64,000 bases of DNA from Crocodylus rhombifer (taxonomy: Eukaryota; Chordata; Crocodylia; Crocodylidae). This document shows, one piece after another, positions 11,649 to 23,520 of this stretch. The stretch lies in NCBI GenBank assembly GCA_038503035.1, contig JAVSML010020427.1:2311-66310 (forward strand), written 5' to 3'. The notes below the pieces were generated by a model. The model saw nothing but the letters and a program-made list of their open reading frames with translations, was not told the DNA's origin and did not search any database. The first letter of the stretch is position 1. Every line of letters begins with the position of its first letter. Position numbers and translations under genes: made by a program.

Positions 11649-12887
11649 GGCTAGGGACAGACATTCAAAAAGCCTGACCCTGAACTGATTCAATCTTTGC
11701 AGGTTAGTTTAACCTGGCTAGGCTGAACTGCTTGGTAACTGGACAGACATTCTATCTGGACTGCAGAAATTCAGGCACATGCCTGCAGTGGCTCAAGCAA
11801 GAAGCCAGAGGGCATTAGAACAGCCCTCCCTTCTCTTCTTCAGGGAGCTGAGCTGAAGGGGACATGGCCAAGCCTCAGCGGGACCTCTGATTAGGGAGGC
11901 TTTTCCCTGCTGGCTGCTCAAGGCATGGGAATGTTGTCAGCCCCTAGCCCTGGGCTAGCACTCTGAGGCAAGGCAGGGTGGGTGCAATGCATGCATCTGT
12001 TGATGATACAGAGCTTTTCAGTCTCCCTCCTTGCTTCCTCAGACTGTCTGCAGCAAACTGACAGGCAAGCAAGCCAACCCGGGGGGGGGCGGGGGGAGGA
12101 GGCTGATAACAGTCTTTATCACCCAATTAGCAAAACAATGGCCTCTCTCCTATTACTTCAAACTTCGTAAACAGCTTACCAGGCTGACCTGTTAATTAGC
12201 TCCAAAAGTCCTGTTCTGTCTGCCAGCCTGTCCCAATGAAATTGGAGGCTCACACACGAAAAACCTCTCCACATTAGCTAGCACACCACATGCCTAAGGT
12301 CCCTGGGGCTGGGGTCCATTCTGTGGGCAAAAGGAGGGAGTGGGAGATGTCCTGCTTGAACAGTGAGGGGGGATTCGGACAGGGGGAAGCCATGCAGACC
12401 CTGCTGTGTCTGCAGTCTCTACCAGAGCCTTATATAGTATCAGCTAGCATGCCACATGCTGGCTATGATCTGTGCTGTGGGAGAAAGGAGGAAGAGATCC
12501 CTACTTAAGCAGTAAGTGGCAAAAGGGAGGAGGGCACGGGGAAGTCAGCAGACCCTGCTATGCCTGCAAATCTCAGCCAGGGAGAAGATGGGAGGGGCCA
12601 GCTCTGCTGTTGGGTAGAAACACACACACCCCCACAGCCTAGAAACCACACTGGGATACTGGGGGACTCTGATTTATCTTAAACCAGCAAGAGATCTGGG
12701 ACAGACATTGCATAAACCGGTTTTAGCCAAATCAGTTAAGTCTGAAAATGGCTGAAACTGGTTTGAGATAAACCTGGTTGAATGTGGTATTAATTTGGTG
12801 TGTGTGTACTGAACATCTGTTCTGATACAGGTTTAAACCAGTTTCTGATCACTTAAACTGGTTTATGTGTAATGTCTGTGCCTAGCC
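11649..12887 (+). mobile_element. DNA transposon family A, copy b, with internal duplication and micro-inversion
   Basis: It begins GGCTAGGGACAGACATTCAA and ends AATGTCTGTGCCTAGCC. The inverted right end is GGCTAGGCACAGACATT, so the termini match over about 17 bp with one difference. Part of the interior occurs twice (CTAGCACACCACATGC near 12281 and CTAGCATGCCACATGC near 12442). A segment of about 48 bp (12743-12790) is inverted relative to other copies. It lies head-to-tail with copy a inside the CR1 tail. Confidence 0.75.
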
Positions 12888-12924
12888 CCGAGGTCCCTTT
12901 CCACCCTGATTTTCTATGATTCAG
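12888..12924 (+). mobile_element. Detached 3' tail of the CR1 at 9985-10828
   Basis: GAGGTCCCTTTCCACCCTG followed by TTTTCTATGATTC is a CR1 3' end. It continues the sequence broken off at about 10828, so the DNA-element pair at 10829-12887 was inserted into this CR1. Confidence 0.75.
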
Positions 12925-13783
12925 TTGTGGATCAAGCTATGAGCCAGGGTTATATGTAGTTGCACTGTGCCAGGAACAGACTAGGAACCAGCTTGTTACT
13001 AACAGCCACCTTCTAATTTCTAATTCTTCCTTTGCAATGACTGGCAGAACTTATCCAACACAGATTCTTTCTTTTGGTAAATGATTTCAGGTGTATTCAC
13101 TGGCTATTGGCCTGTCCACCAGGTGGAGATGACTCACACAAAGGAATAAAAGGAATACATACACGTCCTTATCCTGTTGTGCAGTTGTGTAATATTGGCT
13201 CAGGTCTGAGATCTGAAAAAGCACTCAGGTCTTTGACTCAACACTAATATCCTTGCAGTAACAAATGTAGAATTATTGCAGTGGTGTAACAAATGTTCAT
13301 TGTTAATAAATTACTATATCTGTATGTATATTGGCTTAATAGTTTCAGAAGACTCTGTTTGGAGTTATACCGTATCCTGAATGTAGAAAAATAAAACATT
13401 AGCTTGTAGCTCAGCTTCAACAAAGCTTAAAACTGTATGCACCTAACTAAAATTAATTTCATCAGCCACCTGTGCTGAGGGATGAAGTGCTTAGAATTTA
13501 GCTGATTTTTACCTTTTTTCTTATCTGATTAAAATAAGCCATCTGTATTTGGTTGTTCTGAATTGTTTGAAATCTAAATGACAGATGCATATAATTTACA
13601 ACAAGTTATTTTATTTAGCAACATGTTGCTGGTCAAATAGCATTTTTACTGTAAACTTTTAAGAGTATCTGACTTAGTGAAAACTTTAATGGAGAAATTG
13701 TTTCTTTTTTAAGACAAAGAAGTCATTTCTAGTAAGAAAGTCTTCTCCCCCTAATGGCTTTTGATTCAAATGAAAGTTCTGAG
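12925..13783 (+). other. Intron sequence, nothing recognised
   Basis: AT-rich intron with no gene or recognisable repeat end. Confidence 0.5.
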
Positions 13784-14039
13784 TGGGCACGTCTACATGT
13801 TCATACATGAGCTGTAATTATGGCACATTTAGTACCTGTAATGATAGGTACCATAATCAACGTGCCAAAATCAGCACTACTGCACATTAGGGCAGATGAA
13901 TGGGGGTGTTGTTTGTGATACTACTGTGTATTAGACTAAATCTACTGTGTATTAACACATTAGCATGGGCTTTGCCCACCACACTAATGCACAGTAGAAT
14001 CAGCCTTCTGCCCATTAAGCATCTGTGTAGACGCGTCCA
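13784..14039. mobile_element. MITE with GGGCACGTCTACA-type termini
   Basis: The left end TGGGCACGTCTACATGTTC matches the inverted right end TGGACGCGTCTACACAGATG. The length is about 256 bp, the interior is non-coding and there is no transposase. Related termini occur at 53048-53275, 42752-43343 and 58811-59279. Confidence 0.65.
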
Positions 14040-17000
14040 GTAAAAAGTAAGTACAAGATCAGGTCAGTACCATTTCAGGGTGATATTTAGGTGCTTAAAG
14101 GGGAAGATGGCATTTAGTGGTGGTTTCAAATGCTGACATGTCCTTATATACCTTTAAAAATCTGACTCGATGGGCATGCCTATAGTGCCTCCGTGCTATG
14201 CATGGGAATAATTCTGTGAAACCACTCACCCCATGCGTGCCTGCTTCATGTGTGCCAGATCCCACAAATGAGATGTGGCTGCTTTATAAAAGCCATGAGG
14301 ATGCAGCTAACACCACTCTTGGCCTCTGTTTACAAGTATACTTTTAGCATAGACCCAGGCTACTCTGACAAGGATACTTTGCCTCACTACCAGGGTTTAG
14401 TAGAGGCTGGGGTGTGCTTCATGGAGCCACTCCTGAGCTCAGCATGGTGGAAGGATAGACAAAGCATTGTTCCTTAAACTCTCTCTTTGCTTGCTATTGT
14501 ACTTCAAAAATTAAAACGAGGGTAGTACAAGTCCCACTATTGTAAATCCAAGTGGCTGACTTCCTGATATACTTTGTTATTATAATAAACGTAGATTTGA
14601 GAGATATATAGCATAATAAAATATGCAGTGATGGAAGCAGATTCATGTATCTATCACAGTTTGAGTTTGTTGCTTCTTGGAATCATGCCTGTACTCACAT
14701 TTGCCGTAGAAATTGTCTTGACTATTTGTAATCAGGATAGGGAAACAAATCAACATTTTTAGTTTTATAGTTGCATGTATCCTGTATCAAATATAGACTT
14801 TGAGGTAAAGCACAAACCTTTTTATTTCACCCTGTTGTTTACAGGTGGAGTATAATATCATTATGGATTTGGGTTAAGCCTCACAGAAGCCAGGAAGTAT
14901 AAAAAGCTGCCTTTCTTTCAGGAGAAATCTAAAAAGCCATTGAGCAATTTTATTGAATTCATACCTGAAATATAGGAGCCTTTGCTCAAAATACGCTGAG
15001 AGTATAAACTGAATCGTGTGGCTCAAAATAATGTTATTATTATCTAATAAGCAACAGAGGAGCCTGGGGGTGACTGGACCAGAGCAGTATCTCCATATAT
15101 CTGACAGAAGCAGCCAAAAAACAGAGAAGTTGAGAGAGATAGTAGTGAGAAAACACTAGTGACAGCCACCAGAAGTACATGTAGCACAACTCTAAGGAAA
15201 AAAACCAGAAGAGAGCCTTATGGAGTAAGTATGTCTGGAAAGAGGTTTGAAACTAGCAGCAAAAAAATGCATTCTGATGTTTGATTTCACCTTTATTCAG
15301 GGAAACAGGACTTTGTGCCAACTTATAAATGCACGGATTGAATCAATGCAATATCAAGATCTAGTATCAGTTTCTCCTAACAGGAAGGTTGTGTAGTGTT
15401 CTGAAAATGGGTAACTGCTTATGAAAAAAGGAGTAATAATAGCATTTAACCCAAAGTTATAACATTTGCTCTTTTCTGGTCATATTGTTAACAGTCATGC
15501 AGACAGATAACAGTAGAATTATAATAGTAACAATATGCTGTGTAATTTTTCCTCATTTCTCTAACAGACTTTACTGTATATCGTACATCTACGTTGAATA
15601 TATCTCTGATATGTGGTAGTATTTCACCAGTAAATGGTATAGCATTATGAAAAATGGTTCATTTATCTAACATAAAATAATCACAGTCACTGAAGCTATT
15701 ATAATCTTGCCTGACAAGATTAGATTCTACCTAATCTCCTCAACAAGCTTCTGTCCCTGTGGCATGTCTAGGTAACGAAATGCAGTGCCATTCAGAAATG
15801 TTAACTCTATCTCTAAACAGGAGATAATTTTCTGGAAGATCATATAGCAGCATTTGCACAGCATTTCCTCCTAGCTAATCAGCCCTGTTGAGAAAAAAGC
15901 CCAAGGGAAGCACCACACTAACATTGCTTCTAGTACCCAAGCTATCTCATTCAGAGCTTGGATATTTCTGCATGGCATTGCACTGTGCTGCGTAGGTATA
16001 CCCTTGGACTCAGTTGGGAATATAGCACTGCATGGCATGTAAAATAAGAAAATAAAAACAAAATATTGGAACTGCTTGTCCAGTTATCCTGCCTCGGACA
16101 GTGGCTGAAGCCAGATGCTTCGGTGACGGTGGAAATTGTGGCAAGTTTAGGTATATTGTCCTTCTGATGGAATACTGCTTGACATGCAGAAACTAAAAGG
16201 GCTCATCATACTCCTGTGATGGTTCAGGGTTGTGCTAAAAAGTTTCTGGAATACTTCCTTGCTATATAAATTAATGCAATATTTCACTGCAACCCTTTGC
16301 AACATGTTGCTGATACACCCATTCATTTTTAAGTTTAACACTTCATTTAAAAAAATGTTTTCTATATGTATTTCAGAGATGGAGAGGGTGGTATTGAGGG
16401 AATATTTTCAGTAGAGGAGATGAGAAGAAAAATTAATGGGTAGAAAAACCATGTCCATCTTTTATTTGCTTTTTTTATTAATCTTTGCTTTTTTTCTCAT
16501 CCTCCTGACTGTAAAAACCCAGTTCCACACTTCATTAACAGCTTTCCAAGGCTCTCAGCTGAACTAGTAGCCTGCTCAGAGTCTCTGAGGGGTGAAATTG
16601 GAGGTTTACTGAGAGCAGTTTGATGGCTAATTACAAAATGTTATCAAAGTAATAGGGCAATCATTAAACCAATGCCATGGTGGCAGAATTGTCAACTACA
16701 GTCAAGAGAATAGTGTTTGCTCCTGAGCAATGAAAGACACTTTGTTCTTCCAAAGTCTGTTTGCTCTTCACTGGCATGCACTCCAAACCCAATGCATTGA
16801 ATGATAGTAGAGGCTACCATTACTTTGGCTGTGGCCTGAATACAAGGCCACTGGATTGGGGTGGAGATGGGAATGTTAATAGGGAAGGGGAATGAGGGAT
16901 CTTCAAGCTCTGACAGGAGTGTAGAGATTTGATCAGATAGGACAGACATATTGGACAGAGGTAATTCAGCCTGTAGTATGCTGTAGCAAGAATGAGTTAC

Positions 17001-18030
17001 AAAGGTCAGAGTTACAACCATGAATTTATAGGTTCTGATGAAAATGTGTGTTGTTTTTTAACACTGAGGTGCCTCTTCACTCCTGAACTCATCTAGTGTC
17101 TTACTTTTACTTCCCATTTGAAAAGCTAGATCAAGAGGTAAGGTTTTTTTTGTTTTGTGTTTTTTGTTTTGGTTTTCTTTCTGAGTAAGCTCCTAAAATA
17201 AAAGGTTTAAAAAATATTTCCTGCTTCAGGCAAGAATTTGGAAAAAGATATTTTTAGTTTGTGAAATAGAAAACAGCTCTATTTTCCTGATGTAACTTTT
17301 ATTTCATTTTTAAAAGTTACATGGAGTCATCACCGGTCTCCATAGTCTGGGTCCCTTATTCAATAAAGCACTTATGGCTAAAGTCCAACTCACTCTAATT
17401 AAACTTAAGTGGGTGCTTAAAGTCCTTTGCTGAATACAGAGGGATTTAGCCCATATTTAACTCTTTTGCAAGCCAGGGCCTATTGGATATCTATGGGTAT
17501 GTATCTTGTGGGGAAAATTAAACAAAAAGGCAAGAAAGAAGTGGCTTCTTAAAGAAAACCATAATGGGTAACAATTTCCAAAGGACTATATATCTACAAA
17601 ATGACTTAGCCATGTCTGACAATGGCTCAGCTCAGCACCTTCCTCCCCCTCCCCCCACTCCCACCTAACTCCTTTGAGGCCTAAAGTACCTGCATATCTT
17701 AATTTATGTTATGGGCATGCATAAAACTATCTAAGCCCTGATGGTGCCAACAGCTCAGTGCCTAACCCCAGGGAGAATACTCATACTAGGATGAGAATAC
17801 CTATTAGATTGAGCGTTTCTTATAAACAAAGGGCCAGTGAGGAAATAGAGCTGTTTTACATCCCCATTCTGCCAGATCTGAAGCACAGCCTTGTACCAGA
17901 TCTCCCACAAGCAAACAAGTGTTCAAATCCCCAAACTATTAGCTTTTCTAGAATGATGCCCTTTTACCTTTTACCTCTTGTTGGAGTCATTTCACGTAAG
18001 TCATTAAATATTTATATAGGCAGGGGAGAT
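14040..18030 (+). other. Long intron stretch without recognised genes
   Basis: About 4 kb of mostly AT-rich sequence. Small open frames (14250-14477, 16692-17021 minus, 17758-18033) show no domain, splice context or family resemblance. T-rich simple sequence lies around 17143-17180. Some ancient repeat remnants are probably present but cannot be named. Confidence 0.5.
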
Positions 18031-18110
18031 TGATTAATAGCCTAGTGGCTGGGGCACTCATGGGAGCTGAGAGAGTCATGTCCAATCTGCTGTACCAATG
18101 AACAGAGGAG
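18031..18110 (+). repeat. Possible tRNA-derived SINE remnant
   Basis: TAGCCTAGTGGCTGGGGCAC followed by GAGCTGAGAGAG resembles the tRNA-like head of amniote SINEs. The B-box is degraded, so the call is weak. Confidence 0.35.
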
Positions 18111-18989
18111 CAGCATATCAATTTGAAAACAAGCCTCCCCCTACTTCATCATGGCTAGGGATCTACTGAACTCGAGGCAGCTGCCAGCCAATTTCACAAG
18201 CCATTTTCATGGGCAGAGTGTGGCATTCCCCCCATGCCTCTGATTGGCCAAGGGGCCCTGGTAGCTTATTGGCTGTGAGTGCTGTCCATCATGCAGTCCC
18301 ACCCCCCCCACTGCCAATTGGTGGCAAAGGGCAGTGCCATATGGTAGAGAGCCATCACCATCAATCAGCAGGAAAGGGCAGGAGCAGCAGCCAGAGGGAA
18401 CCAGTATTTTATTTTGAGTAAGTTTTTTTTTTCAGGGAGCCTGCCAAGAACAGGGAGCCTGCTCTTTTTTGTGGAGCCCATGCCTTTTCATGGAGCTTGC
18501 CTGAAACTTCAATTTCAGCATTTCTTATCCACTGATTTAAGTAGGTCCTTGCTTCCCATGTTTAGGAACCTAACTGCCCAGAATGAAAAACAACCAAAGG
18601 TTGTTTCAGGGTACTTGTAGTTGAGGATTCCACATGGTATCCAGGCACCTAAGAGGTAGGTGTCACAGTTCTCAAGTCCCTTTGTGAATCTAGTCTCAAG
18701 GTGATTTAAAAGCATAACCAACATTTAAGAGGAATTTGGGAGACCAAATTCAATAAAAGTCAATAGGACTTTCAAGGCTACAGAGTTATCTAGATGCTTT
18801 TCAAATTTGTCTCCCCAACTTCTATAGGCCATTGTTTCAGGGAGCAAAGAATTAAGCAAGGGAAAGCATCAAAAACAGTAGTGAGTTCATACATACAGTT
18901 AGTAGTATTACCATTTAAAGATGTTAATGAGAACAAAACTAAATTATGCTTAAAATTATTTTGTAAAATGTTTGCATCCTAAGTCCTTC
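18111..18989 (+). other. Intron sequence, nothing recognised
   Basis: Mixed-composition intron with a C-rich run near 18300. No gene or repeat boundary was found. Confidence 0.45.
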
Positions 18990-18995
18990 ACCATA
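18990..18995. repeat. Left 6-bp target-site duplication of the solo LTR
   Basis: ACCATA immediately precedes the TG terminus and is repeated exactly at 20059-20064 after the CA terminus. Confidence 0.75.
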
Positions 18996-20058
18996 TGTCA
19001 CAGGCTAGCTGGCCACTGTGAGTGTATCAATTTGGTTGCAGTCTGCAACAGTATCAGCCACTGGGCTGTTTAGTTTGGGATCAAGGAGGCAGAGTTAGGA
19101 GTGAAGCAAATAGGATTTTCACCTATAACAGTAAAGATAAATTTTACTTATAGCAGCAAAATAGCAACAAAAATATGTTTAAACAGCAAAATATGGTTTA
19201 CACCTATAACAGTTAATAAAAAGGTTGAGCTAATAAACAGACAATATAACAATACAAGTTAAAAATTGGCAATGATAATAAAAACAGACAGACAAATTGA
19301 CAAAGAGTTCCCACTTGGTTGGCAACTTATCAATAGTCCCTCAGTGCCAGGTACACATCAAGTTGATCCAGTGAAGTCAGGTGTCCCCGATCCATGCTGT
19401 CGGAGGGAACACCAGGAAATGTCCCTCAGTCAGGATCTGGTCCTTGCTCACACAGGGAGCCTGGAGTCCAGGCTTGGAACAGCAATGACCATTCTGTTCC
19501 GTCCTTTCTACTGGTCACCTGACGTGCGTGTTCCTTTATATCCTGTCCTGTGCTAATCTGTTGGCTTTAGAGCCACTCACAATCTTACCCTACAGCCTAT
19601 GGGGTTAAAAGGTGTTAGAAATTATTATAGTAAGTTACTACCTAAACTTGGGTTTACCCAATAAGCAAATCACACCACATCACTTTGTAGTCTAAGATTA
19701 GCATTTTCCCCCGCCTAAGTTCAACCCACTTGGAATTTTTTGAATGTGTTAATTATACCTTGTTGTCAGGTTTGCCAATTTTACTGACTTTTAAGCAAAA
19801 ATTGTTAGATCAGCTAAAGTCTGCAGTTTTATTTTCTAGTTCCGCTTCTTGGGGCCCATGTTAGTCTTATGATTGGTACAGACAGTTAATTTTAACATTA
19901 TGGTTATGCTTCTGACAGACAGGATACGTCTGTGGGAAACAATCTTGCAAGCTTTGCCTTAGCTAATATTAACTATATGCCATTACCAGATGCTTTCAAG
20001 AAACAAATCTTTTTTTGATATAAGTTGCTCATTAACCCCTTTGGTTCTGGCCATCACA
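18996..20058 (-). mobile_element. Solo LTR of an endogenous retrovirus, minus strand
   Basis: The 1063-bp segment begins TGTCACAGGC and ends GGCCATCACA, so it has TG...CA termini. It is flanked on both sides by the exact hexamer ACCATA (18990-18995 and 20059-20064), a target-site duplication. On the minus strand a TATAAA box lies at 19535-19540, mid-element, as expected for a U3 promoter. No gag, pol or env frame is attached, so this is a recombined solo LTR. Six-base duplications are typical of class II-type retroviruses, but the class is inference. Confidence 0.75.
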
Positions 20059-20064
20059 ACCATA
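20059..20064. repeat. Right 6-bp target-site duplication of the solo LTR
   Basis: ACCATA follows the CA terminus and is identical to 18990-18995. Confidence 0.75.
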
Positions 20065-21110
20065 ACAGTCAGTTATTAAATCATCTTTGGTCATTGTTCC
20101 TGTGGCTCTAGCATTCTAGAATTAAGAAAGCATTACATTTCACTGAAACAGAAAGGACCTTATTTTTCCTTTTAGTGATTATTAGAAATTTCACAGGGAG
20201 AGGAATGGTAATCTCTGCCCTTCTCCTAATTCATTCTTATTCTAATAAATCAATCACTCAATATCTAAGATGACATTTTTAAAAAAATGAAAGGGAAGGG
20301 AAATACGTAGCATTTTTAATTGAATTTGGCCCAGAATCTAATTTCTATCACATTCATACTAAAAAAAAATCTATTATAGTTTGGCAAAGCTTAGAAAGTA
20401 AATTTTCTACTATAGATAAATTAACTGCAGTATGCCAAGGGACCTAAAATAACAATTCTACCTTTAGGGAGAGTCAAACTTAGTATCTATAGTCTATAGC
20501 AATTAAATTGGTACATAACATGCCCCCATGCAGACCCCAATTTACTTCAGTAGGGCTACACAAAGTCACTATCTGGCTTTCAGCTGCTACAGAATGGCAC
20601 TTCTAGCTAAACCCAATTATTAGATCCAGGTTGATGAGTGGCTGTATATATATCCAAAGTCAAAGTTAAGATAGATACGAGGTAAAGAATGAATGTGCAT
20701 TCAAATGCAAATCTCTCAGCAAAATAGGTTTTGATAACTACTGGAAAATTGCTAATGCCATCTGCTTGTTAACTGCCATCCTGTTCTCTTGAAAATTTTA
20801 TCCTTTCTGTTACTGAAAGATGTTTCTGCATCTCACATAATGACAACCCAACTAAGATGGTTATATTTCCCCTAATATTATAATTAATTCTTTCACAGAT
20901 TTTGTAGAAATTATGATGACATAAAAAAGTCAAAAGCACAAAACTATGGAGTATTACAAATCTTTACTTAACACATGAGATTTTTTTTGGCCCTCGCAGT
21001 GGAGTCCATTGAATAATATTGATTTTCTGGAAATCTCACATTCTCTTCATGAAGTAGGTGACTTATTAAGAATGCAGGGGTAAGATTCTTGCTGCTATAT
21101 ACATGGGTGA
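20065..21110 (+). other. Intron sequence, nothing recognised
   Basis: AT-rich intron between the LTR and the G-run tract. No coding or repeat signal is identified. Confidence 0.5.
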
Positions 21111-21310
21111 CTGGTGCCTCCTGATCCTGGGGGGGCACCAGCGGTGGATCACCAACTGGGGGGGGTCCCCCAGCAGCCAATTGCTATTGCTGGTGCTTCC
21201 TTTGGTGCCTTCACATTCTGGGGGGGGGGGCACCAGCTATCGCGCCTTGTTCCCCAGCTGGTGAGCGCCAATCTGGGGGGGGGGCCCATGCACCCCCCAT
21301 GTCCCTCTCT
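21111..21310. repeat. G-run tract, potential G-quadruplex
   Basis: Runs of seven to ten G occur at about 21129-21135, 21159-21166, 21222-21231 and 21277-21285, with repeated GGTG/CACCAG words between them. The + strand (pre-mRNA sense) carries the G runs. The repeated words suggest a degenerate tandem repeat, possibly part of a larger unclassified element. Confidence 0.6.
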
Positions 21311-21712
21311 ACACATTGCCTATGGCTGTATATATCTTACTTCCCTGGCTCTGCCAAATGTGCAGGGAACTCAGGTCCCACGCACTTATTTCCACTTTAC
21401 ATGGGACAAACCTGAGAAAATTAAGTGGTAAAGACACAGTGAGTGGTCATTCACACCTGCTCTCAAGATCTCTGTCCACAGTATGCTTTGTAACCATGGT
21501 AGGAAACATCCTCCAGAACATTTCTGAGTGGTATATAAGTGGGCAGGTAAGCCTGCTTTTCCTGCAGAGCTGCTGAAGGGATATGCCTATGCCCTTAGAG
21601 CTCTGGAATTAGATGTATGTGAGAGGAAGGGGAAGGGATAAAACAGCTATAAATTACCAGTTGTGATCTTCCATCCTGAGAGTTTTGGGGCTCAGATGCA
21701 AACATAACTGAG
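21311..21712 (+). other. Intron sequence, nothing recognised
   Basis: No gene or classified repeat is seen here. Confidence 0.45.
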
Positions 21713-22690
21713 AATCATAGATCATAGAAAATTAGGGTTGAAGGGGACCTCAGAAGGTCATCTAGTACAACCCCCTGTTCAAAGCAGGACCATCCCCAAC
21801 TACATCATTCCAGCCAGGGCTTTGTCAAGCCAGGCCTTAAAAACCCCCAAGGATAGAGATTCAACCACCTTTCTAAGTAACTTGTTCCAGAGCTTCACCA
21901 CCCTCTCAGTGAGAAAGTTTTTCCTCAAGTCCAACCTAAACCTCCCTTGCTGCAACTTGAAACTACTGCTTCTTGTTCTGTCATCTGTCACCACGGGGAA
22001 CAGTCTAGCTCCATCCTCTTTTGAACTCTTCAGGTAGTTGAAGTCTTATATTTCCCCTCAGTCTTCTCTTCTCCAGACTAAATAAGCCCAGTTCCTTCAG
22101 CCTCTCCTCATAAGTCATGTGCCCCAGCCCCTTAACCATTTCCATTGCCATCCACTGAACTATTTCTAATTTGTCCACAACCTTTCTGTAGTGAGGGGCC
22201 CAAAACTGAACACAGTACTCCACACGTGGCCTCACCAGTCCTGAATAGAGGGAAATAATCACTTCCCTTGATCTGCTTGCAACGCTCTTACTAAGCAGCC
22301 CAGTACGCTGTTAGCTTTCTTGGCAACAAGGACACTTTGTTGACTCATATCTGTCTTACTGTCCACTGTAACTCCCTGGTCTTTTTCTGGAGAATTGCTG
22401 CTTAGCCAGTCAGTCTCCAGGCTGTAGCGGTGCATGAGATTCTTCTGTCCTAAGTACAGGACTTGTGCACTTACCCTTGTTGAACCTCCTGAGATTTCTT
22501 TAGGCTCAATCTTTCAATTTGTTTAGGTCACTCTGAATCCTAGCCCTACCCTCCAGTGGATTTACTACTCCCGCCAGCTTAGTGTCATCCACAAACTTGC
22601 TGAGGGTTAAATCCTTCCCATCTTCCAGATAGTTAATGAAGATATTGGGACAAAGGAGGCTCCTAGCATGGACAGTCTTAACAACTGAAA
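21713..22690 (-). mobile_element. CR1 LINE fragment, minus strand
   Basis: The 3' end lies at the left (AATCATAGATCATAGAAAAT, then GGGTTGAAGGGGACCTCAGA on the + strand). Reading the minus strand, an RT motif C-like F-V-D-D-T-K-L lies near 22590. It is followed by a thumb region with [14 protein letters not shown] and a C-terminal F-R-L-D-L-R-K-N-F-L block. Stops and frameshifts break it into frames 22506-22724, 22005-22262 and 21800-21994. Upstream RT and endonuclease are missing, as usual for 5'-truncated CR1. Confidence 0.88.
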
Positions 22691-23520
22691 TGTTTTTGAG
22701 TGAAACATGCTGAGAACCTTTCATATAGCAAATATTTCAGCCAGGACATATGCACCCCTCTGTTCTGCTCCCGCTGGAATGTTTCAAAATGCTACAGCCT
22801 CCTCCAGCACTGGCTAGGGGTACCTGTGGCTCTGTTCTCAGCTCTAAATTTGCCTCTACAAAGATGGGTGATAGACAGTAGAGCAGATCAAAGAGCCCAG
22901 AGCAAAAAAGTATGTGTGTGGAGAGGGTACAGTGCAGGGTCCCTGGATTGCTGCTGGGTGTCTGATGCTCCAGCTCCAATCCCAATTACCTTTCTTTTCC
23001 TCTCCCTCTCTCAGCTGAATGGAAAGGCAGAAGGGACTGAGCCTGAATGGCAGCATGTGACCCTGAATTGGATTCATCATGAGGAGTAAAGACTGATAAA
23101 TTAATTGTTTGTCTACACGGTGATGTGGATAACTTTTGCATATTAATGATGTGCCCTTGCAATGTCCATACCACTGGAAATCTCATATTACACAAGAATC
23201 ATTGCTCTCACAAGCATTAACAGCAGATATCCAGGCTCCTTTGTCCCATTAATGGACCCTATGAAGTATGGGACTTATCTTACAACATATTGTGGCATAT
23301 GTCATGAATTCCAGTATTGGCAGGAATTCTGGGACTTGGCCAAACTCTCAGATTCCCATAATTCCTCTCTCATCACCCTTCTTTTGCTCCCTGCTGCTTT
23401 TCAAAGTTACCTACCAGCATAAATGAAATATGTCCCAGTCTTGGTCATCATAAGTAGGCAGAGGCTTTTGGCAATGTATTTGACATCTTGCTGCTGAGTG
23501 GTGTCACTTTAGAGGTCACC
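22691..23520 (+). other. Intron sequence, nothing certain
   Basis: Overlapping short frames on both strands (22700-23195) show no recognisable protein. This may include the 5' part of the transposon whose remnant follows. Confidence 0.4.

Noticed and set aside
16692..17021. 109-codon minus-strand frame
   Set aside because: No recognisable motif, splice context or family similarity; the length is compatible with chance.
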